Shown here one piece after another: positions 8,388-17,056 of a DNA stretch of 64,000 bases. The stretch covers positions 62,001 through 126,000 of the forward strand of contig DXBM01000050.1 in assembly GCA_019116525.1 (NCBI GenBank). The letters are read 5' to 3'. The stretch is from Candidatus Olsenella pullistercoris (GTDB taxonomy: Bacteria > Actinomycetota > Coriobacteriia > Coriobacteriales > Atopobiaceae). Every line of letters begins with the position of its first letter. Position 1 is the first letter of the stretch. The notes beneath the pieces are model-generated. The model had not been told where the DNA came from and did no database searches. It saw only the letters and a program-made list of their open reading frames with translations. Made by a program: the position numbers and the translations under genes.

Positions 8388-10853
8388 ATGCGCGTCTCAT
8401 ACGAATGGCTCAAGAGCATGGTCGACGTGCCGGCGGACCCCGCCGAGCTCGTTGCCGAGCTCACTCGCACCGGCACCGAGGTCGAGGGCGTGGAGAAGGT
8501 CGGCGCCAACCTCGAGCACGTGGTCACGGCCCAGGTCGTGAGCAAGAAGCCGCACCCCGACTCCGACCACATGTGGCTCTGCCAGGTCAGCGTGGGCGAC
8601 AAGAACGTTGACGAGAACGGCAACCCCGTCCCGCTGCAGATCGTCTGCGGCGCCCAGAACTTCAACGAGGGCGACCACATCGTGTGCGCCATGATCGGCG
8701 CGGTGCTGCCCGGCGACTTCAAGATCAAGAAGAGCAAGCTGCGCGGCGTGGAGTCCTGCGGCATGAACTGCTCTGCGCGCGAGCTCGGCCTTGGCTCCGA
8801 CCACGAGGGCATCATGATCCTGCCCGAGGACGCCCCAGTGGGCATGGACTTCACGGAGTACCTTGGCACCTCCGACACCGTGATCGACTGCGAGATCACG
8901 CCCAACCGCCCCGACTGCCTCTCCATGACCGGCATGGCGGTGGAGGTTGCCGCGATTCTTGACGAGGACACCCACATCGAGCTGCCCCGCGTCAGGGCGG
9001 AGCAGGGCCCCGACGCCTCCGAGCTCGTTGACGTGACCATTGACGACCCTGAGCTCTGCCCGCGCTACACCGCGCGCGTGGTGAGGGGCGTCAAGATCGG
9101 CCCCTCGCCCGACTGGCTCGCTCAGCGCGTGGCCGCCGCAGGCGGGCGCTCGATCAACAACGTCGTGGACGTGACCAACTACGTCATGTACCTCACCGGC
9201 CAGCCGCTCCACGCCTTTGACCTCGGCAAGCTTACCGAGCGCGACGGTCGCCGCCACATCGTGGTGCGCGCTGCCAAGGACGGCGAGAAGCTCGTGACGC
9301 TCGACGGCCAGGAGCGCACCCTCACCTCCGACATGTGCCTCATCACCGACGACGGCGCGACGCCGATCGCGCTCGCCGGCGTCATGGGCGGCCTGGACTC
9401 CGAGATCACCGAGGAGACCGTCGACGTCCTTCTCGAGAGCGCGAACTTCTCCAGCGGGCACACGTCCCGCACGAGCCGCAACCTCGACCTCATGAGCGAG
9501 GCCTCCATCCGCTACGAGCGCCAGGTCGACGGCACCAACTGCGCCAACGTCGCTGAGATCGCGGCGGCTCTGTTCGAGGAGTGCTGCGGCGCCGAGGTCT
9601 GCCCGGGCATCGTTGACGTCTACCCCGGCGAGGCCGATGACGCGCCGGCGCAGATCGCGCTGCGCCCGAGCCGCGTGCGTCTCATCGGCGGCGCTGACAT
9701 CCCTGAGGACTTCATGGCCTCCCGCTTGCGCCGCCTGGGCTGCGCGGTGGAGCGTGCCGGGGAGGACGAGCTCTCCGTCACGGCGCCGACCAACCGTCCC
9801 GACCTCACCCGCGAGGTCGACCTCATCGAGGAGGTCGTGCGCCTGTGGGGCGAGGGCGACATCGAGCCCACCATTCCTGCGGCGAAGAACCACGCCGGCG
9901 GCCTGACCTCCGAGCAGCGCCGCGTGCGCAGAATCGGGCAGGTGCTGCGCTCCTGCGGCCTCTCCGAGACCTCCACGTACTGCTTCGCCGCCCCGGACGA
10001 CCTCTCGCGCCTCGGCATTCCCGAGGAGGGACGCGGCGTGCCCGTGCGCATCATCCGCCCGCTCGTGGCGGAGCAGTCCGAGATGCGCCGCTCCATGCTG
10101 CCGGGGCTCCTTCGCTCCGTGGCGTACAACCTCGACCACGGCGTCCAGAACGTCGCGCTCTATGAGATCGGCCGCGTCTTCTTTGGTCACGAGGGGCGCA
10201 GCCTCCCGGACGAGCCGAGCTACGTCTGCGGCGTCATGTGCGGCAGGCGCGCCGACGACGCGTGGAACCAGCGCTTTGACGAGTACGACTTCTTCGACGC
10301 CAAGGGCGTTGTCGAGGAGCTGCTCGACGCGCTGCACGTGACCAAGGTCCGCTTCAAGGTCGCCGAGCCCGAGCAGTACCCGTGGCTCCAGCCCGGCCGC
10401 GCTGCCGAGGTGCTCGCTCGCGGCGAGGTCGTTGGCTGGGTGGGCAACGTTCACCCGCGCGGCCTGCGCGCGATGGGCGTGGACGCGCCTGTGGTCGCCT
10501 TCGAGCTCTCGCAGGCGGCGCTCCTGCGCCTTGCTGCCGACGAGCTCCCCTACCAGGACGTCCCGACGCTTCCTGGCGTTGACGTGGACCTCGCCATCGT
10601 GGTGGACGAGTCCGTGACCTGCGAGACCCTCATGCAGCGCATTGGCTCTGCGGGCGGCAAGCTCCTCGCGGACGTGCGCCTCTTCGACGTCTACCGCGAC
10701 GACGAGCGCGTGGGCAAGGGCAAGAAGTCCATGGCCTTCTCGCTGACGTACCGCGCGGCCGACCGCACCCTCACCTCCGAGGAGGTCGAGAAGGCGCACG
10801 CCAAGCTCGTTGCCAAGGTCTGCAAGGCAACCGGCGGCGAGGTCCGCAGCTAG
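8388..10853 (+). CDS. pheT: Phenylalanyl-tRNA synthetase beta subunit
   Basis: An 821-residue PheT. The N-terminal tRNA-binding (EMAP-like) domain starts MRVSYEWLKSMV. B3/B4 editing and B5 regions follow, and the C-terminal FDX-ACB domain ends in FSLTYRAADRTLTSEEV. It lies 47 bp after pheS with an AGAAGGAGAAGAAC ribosome binding site and shares its T-box control. No defects were seen. Confidence 0.97.
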   Translation: MRVSYEWLKSMVDVPADPAELVAELTRTGTEVEGVEKVGANLEHVVTAQVVSKKPHPDSDHMWLCQVSVGDKNVDENGNPVPLQIVCGAQNFNEGDHIVCAMIGAVLPGDFKIKKSKLRGVESCGMNCSARELGLGSDHEGIMILPEDAPVGMDFTEYLGTSDTVIDCEITPNRPDCLSMTGMAVEVAAILDEDTHIELPRVRAEQGPDASELVDVTIDDPELCPRYTARVVRGVKIGPSPDWLAQRVAAAGGRSINNVVDVTNYVMYLTGQPLHAFDLGKLTERDGRRHIVVRAAKDGEKLVTLDGQERTLTSDMCLITDDGATPIALAGVMGGLDSEITEETVDVLLESANFSSGHTSRTSRNLDLMSEASIRYERQVDGTNCANVAEIAAALFEECCGAEVCPGIVDVYPGEADDAPAQIALRPSRVRLIGGADIPEDFMASRLRRLGCAVERAGEDELSVTAPTNRPDLTREVDLIEEVVRLWGEGDIEPTIPAAKNHAGGLTSEQRRVRRIGQVLRSCGLSETSTYCFAAPDDLSRLGIPEEGRGVPVRIIRPLVAEQSEMRRSMLPGLLRSVAYNLDHGVQNVALYEIGRVFFGHEGRSLPDEPSYVCGVMCGRRADDAWNQRFDEYDFFDAKGVVEELLDALHVTKVRFKVAEPEQYPWLQPGRAAEVLARGEVVGWVGNVHPRGLRAMGVDAPVVAFELSQAALLRLAADELPYQDVPTLPGVDVDLAIVVDESVTCETLMQRIGSAGGKLLADVRLFDVYRDDERVGKGKKSMAFSLTYRAADRTLTSEEVEKAHAKLVAKVCKATGGEVRS

Positions 10854-10860
10854 CTCATTT

Positions 10861-10899
10861 GGGGACGTGCTTTTTCTCTCAGAGAAAAAGGGACAGGTT
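10861..10899. repeat. GGGAC-type hairpin (REP-like) after pheT
   Basis: CTTTTTCTCT (10870-10879) pairs with AGAGAAAAAG (10881-10890) and is followed by GGGACAGGTTCG, with GGGGACGTG in front. It sits a few bases after the pheT stop. It may help terminate pheST but looks like a dispersed REP-type element rather than a GC-rich terminator. Confidence 0.55.
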
Positions 10900-10953
10900 C
10901 GTCGCGCGCGGCCGGGCATCCGTTGCGGGTGCTCGGCCGCGCCGCTCGCGTGC

Positions 10954-10959
10954 TAGGAT
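10954..10959 (+). promoter_or_regulatory. -10 box with likely leaderless start
   Basis: TAGGAT ends seven bases before the ATG at 10967, so transcription could begin at or next to the start codon. No Shine-Dalgarno sequence is present at that ATG. Confidence 0.45.
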
Positions 10960-10966
10960 GGGTGCG

Positions 10967-11620
10967 ATGCCGAGCTGGAACATACATACCGCGCACGTGG
11001 AGCGGCTCCTTCGCGAGGAGGGGGCGGCCGCCCTTGGCGTGCGCGACGAGAACGCGTTTCTTCTCGGCAACCTGGCGCCCGACATCTACGTGGGCTACAT
11101 GGTGCCGGACACCACGTTCCGCATCGACTACAAGCTGACGCACCACTCGATTCGCGAGCACATTCCGCTGCCGCGCTACGACGAGTTCTGGAGCTATTAC
11201 ATCGCCGGGCAGGACGACGTCTCCGACGTTGTTCTCGGCGCGTGGGCGCACCTTGTTGCCGACCACGTCTACAACGCTCACACCCGTGCCTACCTCGCCA
11301 GCATTGGGCTAGAGCCGGGCGAGCGGGCGCGCGTGGGCAAGCAGGGGGACTTCGCCCTCTTTGGCCGCACGCTCGACATCTCTCTCGTGCCGCACGTTGA
11401 CGAGGCCCTGATGGAGCAGTGTGCGGCATTCCCGCCGTACTCGATCCTGGAGCGTGACCTGCGCGGCGCTGCGGACGTCGCGGCCGCCATCGTGAGGCGC
11501 AACCGGGCGGGGCACATCGACAGCGTGCCCGCCTATCAGCTTCTCACTGCCGACTTCTTTGAGGTGGCGCGCCAGGAGGCGCACGAGACAATCGTCCGCG
11601 GCCTTTCCTCACGGCTGTAG
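10967..11620 (+). CDS. Zinc-dependent phospholipase C family protein
   Basis: A 217-residue protein starting MPSWNIHTAHVERLL and containing AFLLGNLAPDIYVGY, then THHSIREH and WAHLVADHVYN. The spread of histidines and aspartates fits the zinc-binding helices of the Zn_dep_PLPC family (PF00882). It has no signal peptide, so it is probably cytoplasmic, like many family members of unknown role. The start at 10967 fits the family N-terminus. The longer frame from 10859 runs through the REP-like hairpin and is unlikely. Confidence 0.75.
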   Translation: MPSWNIHTAHVERLLREEGAAALGVRDENAFLLGNLAPDIYVGYMVPDTTFRIDYKLTHHSIREHIPLPRYDEFWSYYIAGQDDVSDVVLGAWAHLVADHVYNAHTRAYLASIGLEPGERARVGKQGDFALFGRTLDISLVPHVDEALMEQCAAFPPYSILERDLRGAADVAAAIVRRNRAGHIDSVPAYQLLTADFFEVARQEAHETIVRGLSSRL

Positions 11621-11661
11621 CGGGGCCCCGCGTCATTGTGGGCAGCGTTCGTTAGGCATCC

Positions 11662-11740
11662 TCGACCGTGGGTAGTTTTGATGCCCCAAACTACCCACGG
11701 TCGACAATTCCTCTGCGTTTGGCGAGAAAAACTACCCACG
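11662..11740. repeat. Inverted repeat with a third copy and GGCGAGAAAAAC motif
   Basis: TCGACCGTGGGTAGTTT (11662-11678) and AAACTACCCACGGTCGA (11688-11704) are exact reverse complements around a nine-base loop. A third copy, AAAACTACCCACG, lies at 11727-11740 directly after GGCGAGAA. The first arm can pair with either of the other two. It lies between the PLC-like gene and the recombinase. Confidence 0.75.
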
Positions 11741-11905
11741 TGCGGCAGTTACGTCTGCACGCCTGCCCGGCAGGCCGTGCGGGCCACGCTCTTTTCGGGT
11801 AATTGTGACGTGTTCCATGTGGAGGCCCCATGTTGGTTTGCATGAAACCAGACCGTGGTCGGCGCGCGCCGGCTGCGGGAGGCCCAAACCAAGGAAAGGG
11901 GAGAC

Positions 11906-12514
11906 ATGGAAGGCACCATCTACGGGTACGCGCGGGTGTCGAGCCGCGACCAGAACCTCGCGCGGCAGCTCGACGCGCTCGCGAGCTTTGGCGTGCGACC
12001 CGAGCGCATCTTCACCGACAAGGCGAGCGGCAAGGACTTCTGTCGGCCGAGCTACCAGCGGCTCATGCGTCGGGTGCGGAAGGGCGACACGCTCGTCATC
12101 AAGAGCATCGACCGGCTTGGGCGCAGCTACGAGGATGTGATCGAGGAATGGCGTCGCCTGACAAAGGAGCGTCGCGTGCACATCGTGGTGCTCGACATGC
12201 CGCTTCTGGACACGCGAGACGATCGCGGCGGGCTCACGGGCGAGTTCATAGCCGACCTCATGCTGCAGCTGCTCTCCTACGTGGCGCAGCTCGAGCGTGA
12301 CCACATCCGCCAGCGGCAGGCCGAGGGGATCGCAGCGGCGCAGGCCCGCGGGGTGCGCTTTGGCCGGCCTCCCATCGAGCGGCCCGAGGTGTTCGAGCGC
12401 ACGCTCGAGCGCTACGAGCTGGGCGAGCTGTCATGCACGCGCGCCGCGCACGTCTGCGGCGTCTCGCGCTCGACCTTCATGCGCTGGGTGGTCAGGGAGC
12501 GGGACGCGCGCTAG
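11906..12514 (+). CDS. Serine recombinase (resolvase/invertase family)
   Basis: A 202-residue small serine recombinase. The N-terminal catalytic domain begins YGYARVSSRDQN with the nucleophile Ser12. It continues with KSIDRLGRSY and the E-helix (LLSYVAQLERDHIRQRQAEG). The C-terminal helix-turn-helix (CTRAAHVCGVSRSTFMRWV) binds the recombination site. The ATG at 11906 follows AAGGAAAGGGG and is preferred. This is the size of resolvases and DNA invertases, not of large phage integrases. No transposase lies beside it. A wHTH gene and a surface-protein gene follow, so a role in switching surface expression is possible (inference). A candidate site TGGTTTGCATGAAACCA occurs at about 11833-11849. 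Confidence 0.9.
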   Translation: MEGTIYGYARVSSRDQNLARQLDALASFGVRPERIFTDKASGKDFCRPSYQRLMRRVRKGDTLVIKSIDRLGRSYEDVIEEWRRLTKERRVHIVVLDMPLLDTRDDRGGLTGEFIADLMLQLLSYVAQLERDHIRQRQAEGIAAAQARGVRFGRPPIERPEVFERTLERYELGELSCTRAAHVCGVSRSTFMRWVVRERDAR

Positions 12515-12735
12515 CAGCCTGGCGTGACGGGGTGGCGCGAGAGCTGGTTCTGCGACCGCTCGCGGCATGAAAAAGTGCCCCGACGTGCCCAAAAGCTAGA
12601 CTTTTCCGCCACCTGTTCGTCGACTGGCCGCTGAGAGCGTATGCCCAGTTGGCATTCAGCTACCAGTACATCTGCTGTTTTTATCACACCCCCTTCAAAT
12701 TGTCTGCGTTTCGAGTAAGCAGGGGGTGACGACAC

Positions 12736-13095
12736 GTGCGCACGAGCGACGGCACCTCGGGGGACGCTGTGCCGAGGGACTTCTCGGGGCTGGTACGCAC
12801 GCAGGTGGCTGACGCTCCCGTGCGCCGGCGCCAAGGACGGCCTCGCAGGGCCTTTACCCCAACTCAAGTCGAGATACTTCGCTACCTGGCGGGAGAGACC
12901 CTTCTGCACGGAGGCGTCTGCTGCTCGAAGCGCGAGCTTGCCTCCCGTCTGGACTGCAACATCAAAACCATTGACCGATGCCTCTCTGACCTGCGCAGGC
13001 GCGGACTCGTGAGCGCTGAGATGCGCTTTGACGAGCGTGGAGCGCAGGGTCCGAGCCTCTATCGCGTTGTGCTCGAGAGTGTTCCGAGCGGATGA
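12736..13095 (+). CDS. Small winged helix-turn-helix protein
   Basis: A 119-residue protein with a basic RRRQGRPRRAFTPTQ segment followed by a winged-helix core: EILRYLAG, SKRELASRLDCNIKTIDRCLSDL and RRGLVSAEM. The pattern is that of a DNA-binding domain similar to those in replication-initiator or MarR-like proteins. GTG at 12736 is the only good start, after GGGGTGACG. It lies 122 bp before the surface-protein start on the same strand and is the most obvious candidate to control that gene. Its specific role is unknown. Confidence 0.6.
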   Translation: MRTSDGTSGDAVPRDFSGLVRTQVADAPVRRRQGRPRRAFTPTQVEILRYLAGETLLHGGVCCSKRELASRLDCNIKTIDRCLSDLRRRGLVSAEMRFDERGAQGPSLYRVVLESVPSG

Positions 13096-13217
13096 GGAGC
13101 AAATGCGACGCCCTCGTGCGTCTGGAGATAAAGGCGGGGCATGGCCCCAAAACGAAGCAGAGAGAAGGACGGGGACGGGGCCTCGTCTCTGAGAGAAGGA
13201 AAGGAAGGACAGGCGAG

Positions 13218-15830
13218 ATGAACAGAAAGATTCGCTCAGGGCTCCTGACTCTGGTCGCTGCGATCTTCGCGCTTGCCGTTGTCATTGCACCGACAAGGGC
13301 GATGGCAGAGCCCGTGACGGAGAATCCCGTCCAGACGGACTGCGGAACCATCAGTTATATCCCGGACGAGAACGGTTTTAACCTCACCGTTGAGATTTAC
13401 GTGAACGACGAGACCACGCCGTCCGAGACGATTGAGCTGCCCAAGATTCTGAACAACCGGAGCGGCAACCTCTCGTTTGAGCCGGAAGAGGGCTATTACT
13501 ACTACGGCGGAGAGAGCTCCTACGAGCTGGATGCCTATCTGGAATCCGCGTACTGGAACCAGATGACGGGCATGATTGGGTTTGGTGCTGAGAGCGACGC
13601 AACGAAGAACTATGACAGCGTGCTTCGCATCTACGTGTACACGATGGATCGCGGCGACTCATATATCCTTGACGTTTGGAGTCGTGTGCGATGGTTGGAG
13701 GACAGCCCGACCGAGGTGGTAAAGGGCTTTGTGCTTTCTTATGAAGTGCCCAACCCTCAGGGCGGGACACGTAACGTAACGAGAACGATAACTTCATTTG
13801 AAAATGACGATCTCAACATGAACTTCGAGAACCAGATTGTTCCCGAGGGCGTTGACGTTACGATTACTGCAATATGCGCGCCAGGGTATGAGGTCCAGGA
13901 CTGGTGGAAGACCAGCAGCCCTAATACGTCTTTGAAGGGTGTGGAAGGCAGCGGAGAGTGGCCTGGAACCCTTTATGGCCAGGCCGGATATGGTAACGCT
14001 GCTGTTCTGAGCGTTGAGGATGATTTCGCTGGCGGGACTGTGCAGCTCTGGATTGAGAAAGTCGAGAGCGTCTCCGATCCGACCAATGAGGGCATCTCTG
14101 CTGCCGGCGCCCAGGTGACTGTGGATTGCAACAACGGCTTTGCCGCAGCGCACGTCGAGAGCACGACCGATCTTGCGGAGGGCACGTTCTCTATTGGTGC
14201 TCCGTACGCCCAAGGGGACAGCTATCTCGTTGACGCGACGGTCACTCCGGACAGTTATGTCGAGGGGTACAACGCGGCATATCCGAGCTCCACGCACACG
14301 CTTGTTGACGGTCAGGATCAGGTCATCACGTTCGAGTACATTTCTGGTGCGTTTGATGAGAACGGCGATGCCGTGCTTGGCCATTGGCGGCCCGTAGAGG
14401 GTGAGTCTCCGTTGACGCTGCAGGTTGCCTGCGACGATGGCCCCCAGGCTCCGACCTTTGACGAGATGAAGGCTTCGATTGGTGACATCGTGGTTGACTG
14501 CGTCAACGAAGACGTTACCCACATGGACGGTCACTATGCTCTGATTGAGGGCTCCTATACGGCAGCGGAGGACGCGCTCCAGGGCAGCGTCGCTGACGGC
14601 TTCACCTACACCGTCACGATTAGCGCCAACAAGTACGTGGAGCAGTACACCACAGACACCGGTGCCACGCACGCCATCTCTGGTGAGGACTCCAAGACCG
14701 TTACCTTCGTCAACGACGGCTCTGGCTGGACCGTTCAGAGCGGTACGCCCGTTGGCTTTGAGGTCGTGTGCGAGACCCCGGCTCCTGAGCTCCCGACCGA
14801 GGACGAGCTCAAGGACATTCTCGGCAATGAGTTCAGCGTCAACGTCAACTGCACCAACGCCGACGCCCAGCACGAGGGCGCGAGCTACGGCATCATCCCT
14901 GGTGGCGTCACCATCTCCGACCCTGTTAAGGGCGAGGACGGCACCTACACCGTGCTGGTGAGCTTCAACACCAACCAGTACATCCAGCAGTACAGCGTCG
15001 ACAAGGACTACTCGGCTCATGAGCTTGACGGTGACGAGCTTCAGCCCGTCACGCTGACCTGGAACGGCTCCGAGTGGACCGCTCCGAACGACCTTGCCGA
15101 CCAGACGCTCAACGTCAAGTGCTCGGAGGACAACACTACGCCCGTTGGTCCCACCGGCGACGAGATCGAGGCCCTTCTCAAGGGCTCCGTGGTCGTCGAC
15201 TGCACCAACAGCGAGGTCGAGCATGCCAACAAGACCTATGACCTCATGGGCATGACCTACGAGGCCGGCTCGGTCACAAAGAACGCTGACGGTTCCTATA
15301 CCGTTGAGGTGAAGGTTGCCCCTGGTCAGTACGTGCTCCAGTTTGAGAAGGACACCGAGGGCATCCACCACTGGGTCGCTCCCGATGGACAGGTCGGCAC
15401 CATCACGCTCGTGTACGTTGCCAACGCTGATGGCAACGGCGGCACGTGGCAGGTCGCTGACGGCTCCGCGCCCGTGACCTTTACGGTGATTTGCGCTGAC
15501 GAGACGGGCGACAACACTGGCGACAACACCGGTGACCAGGGCAACGGCGACAATGGTGACAACACCGGCGACCAGGGCAACGGCGACAATGGTGACAACG
15601 GCGGTAACGGTGGCAACGCCAGCACTGGCGACAACAACGCCAACGGCGACCAGGGCAACAACAACCAGGCCGGAAGCGGTGACAACGGCGGTGACGGCAC
15701 CGATAAGGCCGACGGCTCCAAGCTGCCCAACGCCGGCGATGCCACGAGCGCGGGCGCCGTGGCCGCAATCGCGCTTGCGGGCGTCTCTGCTGCCGGAGTT
15801 GCGCTCGTCGCGCACAGGCGTCAGCAGTAG
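13218..15830 (+). CDS. LPNAG wall-anchored surface protein with four repeat modules
   Basis: An 870-residue secreted protein. Residues 1-30 are a signal peptide (MNRKIRSGLLTLVAAIFALA...AMA). A unique N-terminal region runs to about residue 290. Four related modules of roughly 110-120 residues then begin near residues 296, 415, 529 and 648; each has a VxVxC start, a YVxQY-like core and a closing xxVxC. A Gly/Asp/Asn-rich spacer (about 763-834) would cross the wall. The end is LPNAG (836-840), a hydrophobic segment and RRQQ, a sortase signal with A in place of T. ATG at 13218, after GAAAGGAAGGAC, starts a proper signal peptide and is chosen over 13092. Paired cysteines per module suggest disulphides. 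It is probably an adhesin; the ligand is unknown. Confidence 0.85.
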   Translation: MNRKIRSGLLTLVAAIFALAVVIAPTRAMAEPVTENPVQTDCGTISYIPDENGFNLTVEIYVNDETTPSETIELPKILNNRSGNLSFEPEEGYYYYGGESSYELDAYLESAYWNQMTGMIGFGAESDATKNYDSVLRIYVYTMDRGDSYILDVWSRVRWLEDSPTEVVKGFVLSYEVPNPQGGTRNVTRTITSFENDDLNMNFENQIVPEGVDVTITAICAPGYEVQDWWKTSSPNTSLKGVEGSGEWPGTLYGQAGYGNAAVLSVEDDFAGGTVQLWIEKVESVSDPTNEGISAAGAQVTVDCNNGFAAAHVESTTDLAEGTFSIGAPYAQGDSYLVDATVTPDSYVEGYNAAYPSSTHTLVDGQDQVITFEYISGAFDENGDAVLGHWRPVEGESPLTLQVACDDGPQAPTFDEMKASIGDIVVDCVNEDVTHMDGHYALIEGSYTAAEDALQGSVADGFTYTVTISANKYVEQYTTDTGATHAISGEDSKTVTFVNDGSGWTVQSGTPVGFEVVCETPAPELPTEDELKDILGNEFSVNVNCTNADAQHEGASYGIIPGGVTISDPVKGEDGTYTVLVSFNTNQYIQQYSVDKDYSAHELDGDELQPVTLTWNGSEWTAPNDLADQTLNVKCSEDNTTPVGPTGDEIEALLKGSVVVDCTNSEVEHANKTYDLMGMTYEAGSVTKNADGSYTVEVKVAPGQYVLQFEKDTEGIHHWVAPDGQVGTITLVYVANADGNGGTWQVADGSAPVTFTVICADETGDNTGDNTGDQGNGDNGDNTGDQGNGDNGDNGGNGGNASTGDNNANGDQGNNNQAGSGDNGGDGTDKADGSKLPNAGDATSAGAVAAIALAGVSAAGVALVAHRRQQ

Positions 15831-15861
15831 CGCTTACGACGCATAGCGTCGCAGCAAAGAC

Positions 15862-15897
15862 GGCGGCCGCGTCCCCAAGGGGCGCGGCCGCCTTCGT
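15862..15897 (+). terminator. Terminator of the surface-protein gene
   Basis: GGCGGCCGCGTCCCC and GGGGCGCGGCCGCC form a strong stem with a two-base loop, followed by TTCGT. It is 31 bp after the stop codon. The T-run is short. Confidence 0.75.
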
Positions 15898-15990
15898 ATG
15901 CGCCGTTGTGAACGCGTCCTTATCGGTGGGGAGGTTCTTGTCGCCCGGCCGTGCGATACTGGGTCGAGTGACGGAAGCGAGGAGGCTGGC

Positions 15991-16947
15991 ATGAGGATAG
16001 TTGCGTTTGACGTGCGTCCGGACGAGCGCGCTGAGTTCGAGCGGCAGGCGGCGCGTGCCGAGGTGAGCGAGCTCGTCTGTCACGAGGGCACGCTCTCGGT
16101 TGAGAGTGCCGACCTCGTGCGAGGCTTCGACGCAGCGCTCGTGCTGGGCCTGGTGCGCTACGACGAGGCCCTGCTCGCCGAGCTTGCGGCGCGTGATCTG
16201 CGCGTCCTCGTTACCCGCACCATCGGGACGGACCACATCGACCTCGATGCTGCCAAGCGGCTGGGGGTGCGCGTCTCCAACACGAGCTACGCGCCGGACA
16301 GCGTCGCTGACTTCACCCTCATGCTCATGCTCGTGGCGCTGCGCAAGTACAAGCCGATGGTCTACCTGCAGAACGTGAACGACTTCTCGCTGTCGGGCCT
16401 CATGGGCCGCACGCTCGCCTCGCTCACAGTGGGGATTGTGGGCACGGGGCGCATCGGGCGGGCGGTGGCGCGCCGGCTCGTGGGCTTTGGGGCGACGGTG
16501 CTCGCCTACGACCTGCATGAGAGCGAGGAGATGCGCGGTTTGGGCACCTACGTGCCGCTGGAGGAGCTCTACCGGCGCTCGGACGTCATCACCTTTCATG
16601 TGCCCGCAACGCCCGAGAGCGAGCGTATGGTCCGCGACGAGACGCTCGCGCAGATGCGCGACGGCGTGGTGCTCGTTAACACGGCCCGCGCAAGCCTCAT
16701 GGACGTGGGGACGCTCGTCTCGGGCATCGAGTCGGGTAAGATCGGGGCGCTCGCGATGGATGTGTTCGCTGGGGAGGACCGCATCTATCACGAGGCGCAC
16801 GGGCTCGGCATCATCTCTAATCGCGACATGGCCTACCTGCGACAGTTCCCAAACACGGTGCTCACGCAGCACGTTGCGTTCTACACGCAGGAGGCAGTGA
16901 ACGAGATGGTCGCGCACGCGGTGGACGCTGCCCTGCGCCTGGCGTAG
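15991..16947 (+). CDS. D-2-hydroxyacid dehydrogenase (VanH/D-lactate dehydrogenase type)
   Basis: A 318-residue NAD-dependent dehydrogenase. The Rossmann motif GIVGTGRIG sits mid-protein. The active-site Arg is in NTARASLMD, Glu in the FAGEDRIYHE region and His in TQHVAFYTQEA. It probably reduces a 2-oxoacid such as pyruvate to the D-hydroxyacid, or the reverse. It is a clear paralogue of the D-lactate dehydrogenase at 20498-21502; both share NDFSL before the Rossmann fold. The start ATG follows GGAGG. A GATACT -10 candidate lies at 15955-15960. Confidence 0.85.
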   Translation: MRIVAFDVRPDERAEFERQAARAEVSELVCHEGTLSVESADLVRGFDAALVLGLVRYDEALLAELAARDLRVLVTRTIGTDHIDLDAAKRLGVRVSNTSYAPDSVADFTLMLMLVALRKYKPMVYLQNVNDFSLSGLMGRTLASLTVGIVGTGRIGRAVARRLVGFGATVLAYDLHESEEMRGLGTYVPLEELYRRSDVITFHVPATPESERMVRDETLAQMRDGVVLVNTARASLMDVGTLVSGIESGKIGALAMDVFAGEDRIYHEAHGLGIISNRDMAYLRQFPNTVLTQHVAFYTQEAVNEMVAHAVDAALRLA

Positions 16948-17017
16948 GGCTTCGGGAGCCCGGGCGGCGAGAAGGGCAACCGCTCGCGGTGCGCAAAATA
17001 GGCGAACGGCGCGCGGG

Positions 17018-17023
17018 TAGAAT
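17018..17023 (+). promoter_or_regulatory. -10 box of the GH13 gene
   Basis: TAGAAT about 34 bp before the ATG, identical to boxes at 48330 and 52601. No clear -35 is visible. Confidence 0.5.
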
Positions 17024-17056
17024 GGACGGGTCCGCCGACCCGAGGAGAGGAGCGCC

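Noticed and set aside
11906..13095. IS607-type or Tn3-type mobile element
   Set aside because: The recombinase has a C-terminal, not N-terminal, HTH; there is no TnpB or transposase, and no terminal repeats were found.
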